Shown: one piece after another, positions 44,780 through 51,284 of the stretch | Layout: each line of letters opens with the position of its first letter | Numbering within the stretch: position 1 is the stretch's first letter | Assembly: GCA_002297935.1 (NCBI GenBank) | Contig: DBLC01000097.1 | Location: forward strand, 14,961 to 78,960 | DNA length: 64,000 bases | Direction of reading: 5' to 3' | Source: Dialister sp. UBA734 | GTDB taxonomy: Bacteria; Bacillota; Negativicutes; Veillonellales; Dialisteraceae | Notes under the pieces: generated by a model | What the model was told of the DNA's origin: nothing | The model's database searches: none | Seen by the model: only the letters and a program-made list of their open reading frames with translations | Program-made: the position numbers and the translations under genes

Positions 44780-45580
44780 TTATTCAGATGCTCTACGATG
44801 GATAAATTCTTTTCTTGGCGCTCTAGCTTCCACGTCTTCGTCATAAGCCTGACGGAAATACACGTGTCCCCGTTTTCTATAGTTGTATACTGTTTCGAGA
44901 GAATCTAAAGCATCCAATGTATCTGCAACAGGACCCATGGCAGCTCTTCCGTACTTGGTGAATTGTTCATACATCACGTTCCGGTCAACCTTTTTCGAGT
45001 CATATACCCATTGGAGTACCTTCATTACGTTGTCCCAACTTCCGCTAACTAACCGCTTGTAAGGGGTATACTGGTTCATGTATCCCAATACATCGTCCCA
45101 ATCCCAGCGGCCCATTTCAAAGTCACCTTCCTGCACGACTTTTGTATTGACGTAGGACAAGTTTCCAGAGCAAACCGAAATAATAATGCGGGTCGGAATT
45201 CCATGTGCATATTTATCGATAGCCTTTTTCAATGTTTGGTAATTTTCATCGCCCCGTTCTGCAAAGCTTTTAATGTAATCCAGCATAGTCCAGCGTTCCT
45301 GGTTGATGTTCATGCTAATGCATTCATCGATGCCAGCACCAGGGACAACAATGTAGTCCACGGGAAGCTGCAGTGTCTTCAATGCTTCCAGACGGCCCTG
45401 ACCATCAATCACTTCCATGTGCTCGTTGACGATAATAGGATTAGTGATGTATCCTACTCTGTTAATGCTGGCGATAATCTTATTCACTCGGCTTTGTGCT
45501 ACAATACGATTCCCTTTCAAAATCTGGAATTTCAGATAATCATTTGTCTGTCTCACTAAAGTTGTCTTTGCATTGTTCAT
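44780..45580 (-). CDS. ParB-like nuclease-fold protein
   Basis: 266 residues from ATG 45580, preceded by AGGAGG. The N-terminal ParB/Srx fold shows the SRVNKIIASINRVGYITNPI segment and the VIDGQGRLEALKTLQLPVDY motif. The C-terminal part is helical with no known motif. Phage ParB-like proteins can act as DNA-binding or NTP-dependent factors in replication or host takeover. No partner ParA is present. Confidence 0.75.
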   Translation of the reverse strand: MNNAKTTLVRQTNDYLKFQILKGNRIVAQSRVNKIIASINRVGYITNPIIVNEHMEVIDGQGRLEALKTLQLPVDYIVVPGAGIDECISMNINQERWTMLDYIKSFAERGDENYQTLKKAIDKYAHGIPTRIIISVCSGNLSYVNTKVVQEGDFEMGRWDWDDVLGYMNQYTPYKRLVSGSWDNVMKVLQWVYDSKKVDRNVMYEQFTKYGRAAMGPVADTLDALDSLETVYNYRKRGHVYFRQAYDEDVEARAPRKEFIHRRASE

Positions 45581-45602
45581 TTGTTTTATCCTCCTAATTT
45601 GA

Positions 45603-45676
45603 TATAATTGGAGTAGAAGGACTGTCAATCTTTCTACCCTTTGCCGCTGAGTACTGGTAATGCTTAGCGGCTTTTT
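45603..45676 (+). ncRNA. Candidate small RNA on the strand opposite to the early operon
   Basis: The 99-base gap between the ParB-like gene and its upstream neighbour holds, on the + strand, a TATAAT box (45603-45608) and a hairpin (45613-45621 with 45629-45637). A 9-bp terminator stem (45643-45651 with 45663-45671) followed by TTTTT comes next. A transcript of about 60 nt starting near 45614 is predicted. The -35 region is poor. No coding frame fits. Confidence 0.4.
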
Positions 45677-45679
45677 AAT

Positions 45680-45868
45680 TTACAGCATTCCGTCTTTAAA
45701 ATCACGGATCGTTTTCATGACATCATCCAGTGCATCGCAATAACCGTCATAGTAAGGTTCACTATACTGGCCACCTTCCTGAGCGGCGTTCATGTGCTTC
45801 TGGAAATATTCTTCATGCCTTTCATTCAAAAGCTTCAAAATTTTGGAGAGTTTTTCTTTCTTGTCCAT
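45680..45868 (-). CDS. Small phage protein (62 residues)
   Basis: Not recognised. Starts MDKKEKLSKILKLLNERHEE at ATG 45868, preceded by GGAGGT. Predicted soluble and helical with an acidic C-terminus (YCDALDDVMKTIRDFKDG). Confidence 0.6.
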   Translation of the reverse strand: MDKKEKLSKILKLLNERHEEYFQKHMNAAQEGGQYSEPYYDGYCDALDDVMKTIRDFKDGML

Positions 45869-46056
45869 TGATACCTCCGGATATATACCCACATCTTGAC
45901 CCATTCCTCTATGCCAGCACGTCTTTCCCCGGCATGGAGTTTTTTATTGGAAGGCACTTTACTTGCCAGATGGGTGATCATCCACCGGGCTTCGTGCCAT
46001 TCGTTGACTTTTCTTTTCAAGGTAATTCTCCATTTCTTGCAAGGCATAGGCCGCAC
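45835..46056 (-). CDS. Possible small phage protein, overlapping frames on both sides
   Basis: Up to 73 residues. The inner part (VNEWHEARWMITHLASKVPS, then GIEEWVKMWVYIRRYQ) looks like real protein, but no start has a clear ribosome binding site. The frame overlaps both neighbours (98 and 34 bases). It may be a shadow; listed with low confidence because it fills an otherwise empty 90-base stretch. Confidence 0.3.
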   Translation of the reverse strand: MRPMPCKKWRITLKRKVNEWHEARWMITHLASKVPSNKKLHAGERRAGIEEWVKMWVYIRRYQWTRKKNSPKF

Positions 46057-46150
46057 CGGCGTACCACCAGAAGTCTTTCACTCTTCCTTGTCGGTCGGCC
46101 TCTCCTGCTAACAGCAGATATTCCCGCATTTTGAGTTTTACATAGTTCAT
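45959..46150 (-). CDS. Small phage protein (63 residues)
   Basis: Not recognised. Starts MNYVKLKMREYLLLAGEADR; aromatic and charged middle (VKDFWWYAGAAYALQEMENY). The start overlaps the LysM gene's stop by ATGA, so translation is coupled. Confidence 0.55.
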   Translation of the reverse strand: MNYVKLKMREYLLLAGEADRQGRVKDFWWYAGAAYALQEMENYLEKKSQRMARSPVDDHPSGK

Positions 46151-46395
46151 TTTCTTACCTCTAAGATGTCCCCTGGTTGCAGGGTGGTTCCGTCTGTGAT
46201 ACCGTTATCCCGTTTGATACGTGATACGGTGTTTCGGATATCTTCCCCAGGTGGGGTTTCTCTTTTCGCAATGTCCCAGATGGTGTCTCCGTACTGGACT
46301 TTGACTTTGGTGATCGTTTCTATACGCTGTGCATCAGTGACGTAGAGGCCCGAAGCAAAAATCAAAAGTGCGATCAGTGCAAGGATCTTTTTCAT
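46147..46395 (-). CDS. Phage LysM protein resembling host YneA-like cell-division inhibitor
   Basis: 82 residues from ATG 46395 (GGAGGG upstream). A signal or anchor segment (KKILALIALLIFASGLYV) is followed by a LysM domain (VQYGDTIWDIAKRE, DIRNTVSRIKRDNGI, LQPGDILEVRK). The host protein at 52527-52793, next to lexA, has the same layout and motif spacing (VKQNDTLWDIA, DIRDYIHQIKKLNQI, LSPGQTLKLP). The phage copy might block division or bind peptidoglycan early in infection. Confidence 0.75.
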   Translation of the reverse strand: MKKILALIALLIFASGLYVTDAQRIETITKVKVQYGDTIWDIAKRETPPGEDIRNTVSRIKRDNGITDGTTLQPGDILEVRK

Positions 46396-46405
46396 GGCTG
46401 CCCTC

Positions 46406-46639
46406 CTATTTAAAAAATGTTTTCCAGATAGCGTCTCCAATCAGCCAGCCAGTTACAAAGCCGTAAATCATGACGGCTATGGTCTCTACTACGATGATAT
46501 CTACCAGCTTTTTCAGCAGGCGGCGCTGTCTCAGCAGTTGTCGTTCGTTGTCCCTGGCGTGGATTTCTACGGCATGGAGCCGTTCATACATGGTCCCCAG
46601 TCCCAGGGCTCTTAATTCATCGTCTGTCAAAATGGGCAC
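46406..46639 (-). CDS. Small membrane protein of the early operon (77 residues)
   Basis: An N-terminal helical part (MYERLHAVEIHARDNERQLL) precedes one or two hydrophobic segments (IIVVETIAVMIYGFVTGWLI). The layout recalls small membrane proteins with a cytoplasmic coiled coil. AGAGGTG precedes the ATG, which overlaps the upstream gene. Confidence 0.6.
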   Translation of the reverse strand: MPILTDDELRALGLGTMYERLHAVEIHARDNERQLLRQRRLLKKLVDIIVVETIAVMIYGFVTGWLIGDAIWKTFFK

Positions 46640-46887
46640 CTCTTATCTACATCCAGCGGTACACTATCGGAGCTGGCGTATTTCTGCATATACATCATGG
46701 TACTTTCCAGGATGTGAACCGCTTCACCAATATCGATATGCTCTGTCTGGAAAGCGATAATGATATTTCTCATCAGGTTGCATTTCCTCAAACGGCGGGC
46801 CTCGAGTTCCATTTCCCAGCGGCTATCGTCGTTTTGCATTTCTTGCACCTTCTTTTCAAAGGTTTCATTGATTTTTGTCTTTTTCAT
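46627..46887 (-). CDS. Phage early protein (86 residues)
   Basis: Not recognised. Soluble, charged N-terminus (KKTKINETFEKKVQEMQNDD) and a helical middle (IIIAFQTEHIDIGEAVHILE). AAGGAG precedes the ATG. Confidence 0.6.
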   Translation of the reverse strand: MKKTKINETFEKKVQEMQNDDSRWEMELEARRLRKCNLMRNIIIAFQTEHIDIGEAVHILESTMMYMQKYASSDSVPLDVDKRCPF

Positions 46888-46905
46888 TTTGTCTCCTTGC
46901 CGGTC

Positions 46906-47166
46906 CTACATCCTAAGATCAGGGATTTGTCTCAGCACATCCCACAGGGCCGTCGGTGCGCTATCCATAGTGATGTTGGCGTATTTATCCCCGTGCGGGA
47001 AATGGGCAACGATGATTCTTTCTCCTCTGTCTGTTTCAACTTCCTCAAACTCTTTGACGTCACATCCAGCGGCCGACAAAGCACGCTGCAGATGGAAGAA
47101 GGCGACTTCGCGTTTACTCTTTTCCACCTCTTCGATATTCTTCATTCTTGTGTTCTTTTCTTTCAC
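46906..47166 (-). CDS. Phage early protein (86 residues)
   Basis: Not recognised. A basic coiled-coil N-terminus leads to an alpha/beta part (REVAFFHLQRALSAAGCDVK, RIIVAHFPHGDKYANI). GTG 47166 is preferred because GAGAAAGGTG is six bases upstream; another GTG at 47175 is too close to it. Confidence 0.55.
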   Translation of the reverse strand: MKEKNTRMKNIEEVEKSKREVAFFHLQRALSAAGCDVKEFEEVETDRGERIIVAHFPHGDKYANITMDSAPTALWDVLRQIPDLRM

Positions 47167-47183
47167 TTGATTCACCTTTCTCT

Positions 47184-47471
47184 CTATTCACCGGAAACAT
47201 TTCTTTTCGGCTTCTTCTTAGGAAGCTGGCTTCGGATGAACTCCAAAAGGTCCACCCCTTCTTCGATGGCTTGATTGACAAGCTGATTGAAATCCGACGC
47301 TCTCACCTTTCTGGTCCGGCCCCATTTCAAAGTGGGGATAAGCCCGGAGCGAAGAAGATCACCGGCTTCTACTTCTCCCATGTCCCCTGCTTCCATGATT
47401 TCTTTTCTTCCCAGTAAGGGATCAACTAGTACGTACCTCACTGGTGTGTCTGGTGGTGCTTTGTTTGACAT
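47184..47471 (-). CDS. Excisionase/HTH-like small DNA-binding protein (95 residues)
   Basis: The middle (EAGDLLRSGLIPTLKWGRTR followed by KVRASDFNQLVNQAIEEG) resembles the winged-helix pattern of excisionases and helix-turn-helix_17 proteins. The C-terminus is Lys/Pro rich. GAAAGGAG precedes the ATG. An Xis role fits an early gene, but the match is weak. Confidence 0.45.
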   Translation of the reverse strand: MSNKAPPDTPVRYVLVDPLLGRKEIMEAGDMGEVEAGDLLRSGLIPTLKWGRTRKVRASDFNQLVNQAIEEGVDLLEFIRSQLPKKKPKRNVSGE

Positions 47472-47533
47472 CGGCTCGTCTCCTTTCTTTTTCCTCTCTG
47501 CTATAATGGGTAAGCAGGAAGGAGGTGATACTT

Positions 47534-47725
47534 ATGAATGACTTGGAAATGAAAGCTCACTTTATCGCTTTGGAATGGATGAAAGATGAAATGTCTAGGC
47601 CTGCTACAATTCCAAATACCCCTGAGACGTATGCTCGTACTTATGAAAATGCATATGAACGCATACTCAAGGTGTTGTCCCATCCTAGCAATACATCGGA
47701 TCATCCTTATCCAATTCATCGATAA
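47534..47725 (+). CDS. Isolated + strand small protein in the early operon (63 residues)
   Basis: Starts MNDLEMKAHFIALEWMKDEM at ATG 47534, with a near-perfect AGGAGGTG site at 47520-47527 and a TATAAT box at 47502-47507. It points against all its neighbours and converges with the minus gene at 47685-47876, overlapping it by 41 bases. Predicted helical. Function unknown. Confidence 0.6.
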   Translation: MNDLEMKAHFIALEWMKDEMSRPATIPNTPETYARTYENAYERILKVLSHPSNTSDHPYPIHR

Positions 47726-47876
47726 TTTCTTTTTTCATTGGCATATATCCAGCAAGATTTATTGCAGTGCCTAATACTGCCTTGGTTTGATCCACGGTGA
47801 AGCCTTTATCTGCTAGCATCAGAAGGAGACTTCTTACCGTGGATTCTTTTTGTTCCTGAAATTCATCAAATGTCAT
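47685..47876 (-). CDS. Phage early protein (63 residues)
   Basis: Starts MTFDEFQEQKESTVRSLLLM at ATG 47876, with GAAGGTGAG upstream; a longer frame to 47954 lacks a ribosome binding site. Predicted helical. Second gene after cro in the lytic direction. Confidence 0.55.
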   Translation of the reverse strand: MTFDEFQEQKESTVRSLLLMLADKGFTVDQTKAVLGTAINLAGYMPMKKEIIDELDKDDPMYC

Positions 47877-47975
47877 GTATCTCACCTTCTCTCTTCTATA
47901 GGACTCTGATAATTTAATGGTCTTCACCTTACTTGAATATAATTCTGCATTCATGGCATAAAAAATAGCGGTATA

Positions 47976-48164
47976 TTAATCGTATTTAATTTCGGAGAGT
48001 TTAATATCGAAGTGTTCGCACAACATTGCTACTTTACCAATCGGAACCTTGGCGAGATTATTTTCCCAAGAACAGTAGGTTTGATAGGAAATACCTAATA
48101 TTTTAGCAACATCTCGCTGACTTTCTCCCGTTCTAGCTCGAAGTTCTTTTGGTGTAAACTGCAT
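47976..48164 (-). CDS. Cro-like XRE-family repressor
   Basis: 62 residues from ATG 48164 (GGGAGGTG upstream). The helix-turn-helix (TGESQRDVAKILGISYQTYC followed by SWENNLAKVP) fills most of the protein. First gene of the leftward lytic operon and divergent from the cI-like gene, so it is the Cro analogue. Confidence 0.85.
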   Translation of the reverse strand: MQFTPKELRARTGESQRDVAKILGISYQTYCSWENNLAKVPIGKVAMLCEHFDIKLSEIKYD

Positions 48165-48198
48165 GATTTCTTCACCTCCCTCACTATTCATTTTCTAT

Positions 48199-48284
48199 AT
48201 GTTACATGAACTATATTCAAGTGTCAAGAATTATTTGAATTAAATTCGTGATATCTTGAATATTGTTCAAATATATGATAATAT
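48199..48284. promoter_or_regulatory. Divergent immunity region with promoters and operators
   Basis: Leftward promoter: TTGACA (48227-48222) and TAACAT (48204-48199), 17-bp spacer. Rightward promoter: TTGAAT (48256-48261) and TAATAT (48279-48284), 17-bp spacer. Three related 15-bp sites share TTGAA-N5-TTCAA symmetry: 48256-48270 (TTGAATATTGTTCAA), 48206-48220 (inverted, TTGAATATAGTTCAT) and 48235-48249. Two of them overlap the promoters, the layout expected of a repressor/Cro switch. Confidence 0.75.
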
Positions 48285-48316
48285 GCTATCAGGTAATTAG
48301 AAGAGAGGTGACTTTC

Positions 48317-48685
48317 ATGCTTGGTGCTAATCTAAAATATTTGCGATTAAAATTCGGTTATTCTCAAGCATATATTGCGCAATATTTGAATAAGAAATCA
48401 TTTACAACTGTACAGAAATGGGAATCTGGTGCTGCCGATCCCCCGCTAGGTGTTGTGGGGAAGTTGGCTGAACTATACAAGGTTTCTATTGATGATTTAT
48501 ATTACTCTGATTTGTTGCATCCCAAAGTGATTTCTTCTGATATAGTTCTATCCGATTCCGAAAAGGAAATGATAAAAAAATACCGGCAGCTTCCCCCTGC
48601 TGGAAAAGCTGCCGTCGACGCGGTCCTTGATTCTCAGTATGAATTTGTTAAACCTAAGTTATCAGAAAAGATAGAAATATCATAG
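48317..48685 (+). CDS. cI-like XRE-family lysogeny repressor
   Basis: 122 residues from ATG 48317 (GAGGTG six bases upstream). An N-terminal helix-turn-helix (LKFGYSQAYIAQYLNKKSFT followed by TVQKWESG) is joined to a short C-terminal region ending in a helical PPAGKAAVDAVLDSQYEF segment. There is no S24 protease domain, so it is not self-cleaving like lambda CI; induction must use another route. The next gene starts 23 bases after its stop. Confidence 0.85.
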   Translation: MLGANLKYLRLKFGYSQAYIAQYLNKKSFTTVQKWESGAADPPLGVVGKLAELYKVSIDDLYYSDLLHPKVISSDIVLSDSEKEMIKKYRQLPPAGKAAVDAVLDSQYEFVKPKLSEKIEIS

Positions 48686-48708
48686 AGGTTCGGTTTAGGT
48701 GATTACAT

Positions 48709-49143
48709 ATGGATGAAACAGAATATATAGAAAAACGTCTGCAGAATCAAATCAGTTGGTACAGCCAGCAAAGCAAAAAGTGTCAACGTATGTATAAAGG
48801 GTTAAAAGGCATTAGCTATGCAATGGCCTTGCTCATAGTTCCACTAAGTTACTGGTCGGATGCGGTATGGTGGTTCAAATATGCTAGTGTAGCTGCTGGT
48901 ATACTTATTGCTATCTTTGATTTTTCACAGAGCATGAACAAATATCATGAGAATTGGATTCAGTATCGAACAACTGCAGAGCTTCTAAAACACGAAAAAT
49001 TCTTGTATCTCACCCATTCAGGCGGATACAAGAATTCTTCTATAGCATTTCAAGATTTAGTTGAACGTTGTGAGAGTATTATTTCTAGTGAAAACGTGGA
49101 TTGGGCACAGCTACACAAAAGCTGTCCTGCTAAAAAGCTTTAA
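48709..49143 (+). CDS. SLATT/DUF4231-type two-transmembrane protein
   Basis: 144 residues. Two transmembrane helices (about 32-48 and 54-71) are followed by a soluble C-terminal helix region with NWIQYRTTAELLKHEKFLYL, the DUF4231 signature. SLATT proteins are proposed pore-forming effectors in nucleotide-signalling defence systems. Co-directional with and 23 bases after the repressor, so probably expressed in the lysogen. A TIR-like gene lies nearby on the same strand. Confidence 0.75.
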   Translation: MDETEYIEKRLQNQISWYSQQSKKCQRMYKGLKGISYAMALLIVPLSYWSDAVWWFKYASVAAGILIAIFDFSQSMNKYHENWIQYRTTAELLKHEKFLYLTHSGGYKNSSIAFQDLVERCESIISSENVDWAQLHKSCPAKKL

Positions 49144-49325
49144 TCTTCTACTGGCTCGTATGTCTTTTCAAAGATGTCCGGTTTACACGGATACTGTTCT
49201 CCCCTGAGACCTGTAATAATCCAGTCTCCCGGTGCGGCACGAAGTGGTCCTTCTAGTGTGGGTATAATTTTCTCTTTGTCTGTTTGATAGGCTTCTATAA
49301 CAATAGGGCGTTTTCTGAATTTCAT
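49140..49325 (-). CDS. Small phage protein (PGDWI family, 61 residues)
   Basis: Contains APGDWIITGLRGEQYPCKPD, a pattern common to small phage and prophage proteins of unknown function. It starts MKFRKRPIVIEAYQTD with GGAGGT upstream. It lies convergently between the SLATT and TIR genes and overlaps the SLATT stop by four bases. Confidence 0.7.
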   Translation of the reverse strand: MKFRKRPIVIEAYQTDKEKIIPTLEGPLRAAPGDWIITGLRGEQYPCKPDIFEKTYEPVED

Positions 49326-49354
49326 GATGTACCTCCATAAAGAAAGAAAAAACT

Positions 49355-49786
49355 ATGTGGAACCAAATAATGAATCAATTACAAATTAAAAATATTCATA
49401 TCTTCATAAGTCATTCCTGGGGTTATGATGATCATTACAATAAAGTCAAAGAATGGATTTCATCTGCCGGTTGGAATATCAGTGATTATAGTATTCCTCG
49501 TAGTAATCCATTGGATACAAAGACAAATGCTCAGTTAAGAGATGGCATTATTGAACATATCCGCCATGCTTCCATTGTTATTATATGCGCTGGTATGTAT
49601 GATTCTTATAGTAACTGGATTCAATTTGAAATCGACACTGCCTTAGCAATGAACAAACCTGTCATTGCAGTAAAGCCATGGGGAAATGTACGTATCCCAG
49701 CAGCTATTCAAAATAACTCCGATAAAATTCTGGTTGTTAACTGGCAGAAAGATAGTGTCATTTTCGGAATACGTTCATTACTATAA
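49355..49786 (+). CDS. TIR-like (DUF1863/ThsB-type) protein
   Basis: 143 residues. The fold signatures are KNIHIFISHSWGYDDH, the middle VIICAGMYDSYSNWIQFEID and KPVIAVKPWG, matching the MTH538 TIR-like family that includes the Thoeris sensor ThsB. Glu92 in the WIQFEID motif is the candidate catalytic residue. The role would be NAD+-derived signalling on infection. It lies 212 bases after the SLATT gene, just before the integrase. The ribosome binding site is poor (AAAGAAAG). Confidence 0.8.
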   Translation: MWNQIMNQLQIKNIHIFISHSWGYDDHYNKVKEWISSAGWNISDYSIPRSNPLDTKTNAQLRDGIIEHIRHASIVIICAGMYDSYSNWIQFEIDTALAMNKPVIAVKPWGNVRIPAAIQNNSDKILVVNWQKDSVIFGIRSLL

Positions 49787-49816
49787 TTATATCATCATTT
49801 GTCTATGTATTTAAAA

Positions 49817-49848
49817 AGCCGTACCCATACGCCAATATGGATACGGCT
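49817..49848 (-). terminator. Terminator between TIR-like gene and integrase
   Basis: AGCCGTACCCATA (49817-49829) pairs with 49836-49848 at 12 of 13 positions. TTTTT follows on the minus side, so it faces left. A second hairpin (GCTGAAAAG.. / CTTTCAGC) lies at 49853-49882. The gap 49787-49972 has no gene. Confidence 0.5.
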
Positions 49849-49972
49849 GGTGCTGAAAAGTATTCCAGTACTCTTTCAGCGGTTGTAAATTCCTTCAAAC
49901 GTTATCACTGTATGGAGGTTTACTGTTTTATTATAGCAGAAAGAATCCTCCATTTCCATGAAAGGAGATTCT

Positions 49973-51067
49973 ATGTTACGTAAAAGAGGTAAGAAATGGT
50001 ACTACTCTATTGAAACGGAGGATGAGTACGGACGCCGGCAGCGAGTGGAGCGTGTCGGCACGGAGAGTTATGCTGAGACTAAGAAGATGGAAAAGCAGGC
50101 GCAGGCAGAGTATGACAAGAAGCTCCGTATCACCGCGGGGCGGAATGTCACGTTTGAAAAGCTCTTGGACGAATGGAAGGAATCGCTTCCCTATACGGGG
50201 CTCAAACCGAATACGGTGAAGCGGTACACCACCATCATCGAAAAGCACCTGAAGCCCACCTTGGGCCATCTGCCTTTGAAGCAAATCACGCCCCGTATGC
50301 TGCAGCATTTCCTGAACCAGCAGAAACTCGGGTACTCTTCCCTCAACTCCATGTGTACTGTCATGAAGAAAAGCTTCCGTTATGCGGTGGTGATGTGCGA
50401 GTACCTGGAAACGTCACCGGCTATCTATGTCCGCCCGCCGAAAGAAATCAAAGAAGTCACGGAAGAGGAACCGTTCTCCAGGGACGATCTGGATAAAATC
50501 TTTGAGCGCTTTGCGGACAATGATTTCATCACCGCCATCTACCTGGCTTACTATGCCGGGCTGCGCATCGGCGAGTGTTGCAGCTTGACCTGGCGAGACG
50601 TGGACTTGAAAAGTAATGAACTTCACATTCATACCACCTTGGTGAATAGTGACGGCTGGATGATACAGCCCATTCCAAAGAGCCGCCGGTCCATCCGCTC
50701 GGTGCAGATTTCCACGAAACTCCATGACCACCTGGAGACAGCCCGTTTCCTCATGAATAAGAACCGTTTCAAGTACGGCCCCTACTATGAAGAATCTGGT
50801 TTCGTTGTCCGTCACGATAACGGCTCCGGGATCACTCCTGACAACATCCGGTATTTCAACCGGTGGTGCAAAGAGACACTCGGCCATGGTTCCTTCCACA
50901 CCCTGCGCCACACCTATGCTACCAACCTGCTGGAAGGCGGCGCTGATATCGAACTGGTGAGTAAACAGCTTGGCCACGCGTCTATTTCCGTCACGGCACA
51001 GGTCTACAGCCACGTGCTGGACCGCCGGAAAACCAAGCTGATTTCCATCATTGATGAAGCCTTGTAA
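49973..51067 (+). CDS. int: Prophage integrase (tyrosine recombinase)
   Basis: 364 residues from ATG 49973, after AAGGAG at 49962-49967. An N-terminal arm-binding region ([20 protein letters not shown]), a SAM-like core-binding domain and the catalytic domain are present. Catalytic residues: Arg198 (GLRIGE), His309-x-x-Arg312 (HTLRHTYAT), His335 (LGHASISVT) and Tyr345. It integrates and excises the phage at the 21-bp core located 118 bases downstream. Confidence 0.95.
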   Translation: MLRKRGKKWYYSIETEDEYGRRQRVERVGTESYAETKKMEKQAQAEYDKKLRITAGRNVTFEKLLDEWKESLPYTGLKPNTVKRYTTIIEKHLKPTLGHLPLKQITPRMLQHFLNQQKLGYSSLNSMCTVMKKSFRYAVVMCEYLETSPAIYVRPPKEIKEVTEEEPFSRDDLDKIFERFADNDFITAIYLAYYAGLRIGECCSLTWRDVDLKSNELHIHTTLVNSDGWMIQPIPKSRRSIRSVQISTKLHDHLETARFLMNKNRFKYGPYYEESGFVVRHDNGSGITPDNIRYFNRWCKETLGHGSFHTLRHTYATNLLEGGADIELVSKQLGHASISVTAQVYSHVLDRRKTKLISIIDEAL

Positions 51068-51116
51068 AATTGACCGATGTGATATGATAAGAGAAAAGGC
51101 TTTGCCTCACTTTGCC

Positions 51117-51143
51117 TCTCGACGGTGGCAAAAATGGTGGCAA
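51117..51143 (+). repeat. attP-arm repeat, right copy
   Basis: TCTCGACGGTGGCAAAAATG plus GTGGCAA, 25 of 27 identical to 10271-10297, same orientation. It lies between the integrase and the right attachment site. Likely integrase arm site. Confidence 0.55.
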
Positions 51144-51184
51144 AATGGCAGTTTGATTCGATAAATACTGACTTTTTTGAAGAC

Positions 51185-51205
51185 CATTAAATTATCGGAA
51201 CTTAT
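51185..51205. other. Prophage right attachment site core
   Basis: Exact 21-bp copy of the core at 10129-10149. To its right, ATTATTGGCTAAAATAAGCC belongs to the host; the host recombinase gene starts 80 bases further on. Confidence 0.85.
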
Positions 51206-51284
51206 ATTATTGGCTAAAATAAGCCAATTTCCTATGATTTATACCACATCCTCTTATTTCTCACAGTAAGGTGAACATCGATCC

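Larger units (their letters stand above)
10129..51205. mobile_element. Complete temperate podovirus-like prophage (about 41 kb)
   Basis: The element is bounded by a 21-bp direct repeat, with a tyrosine integrase next to the right end. It carries, from right to left, the integrase, an immunity switch with repressor and Cro-like genes, early genes, an HUH initiator and SSB, terminase, head and short-tail genes, a diversity-generating retroelement and a lysis cassette. All expected modules are intact. Head and tail genes resemble Bordetella phage BPP-1 and T7-type short-tailed phages. No tape measure or contractile sheath gene is present. Confidence 0.93.
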
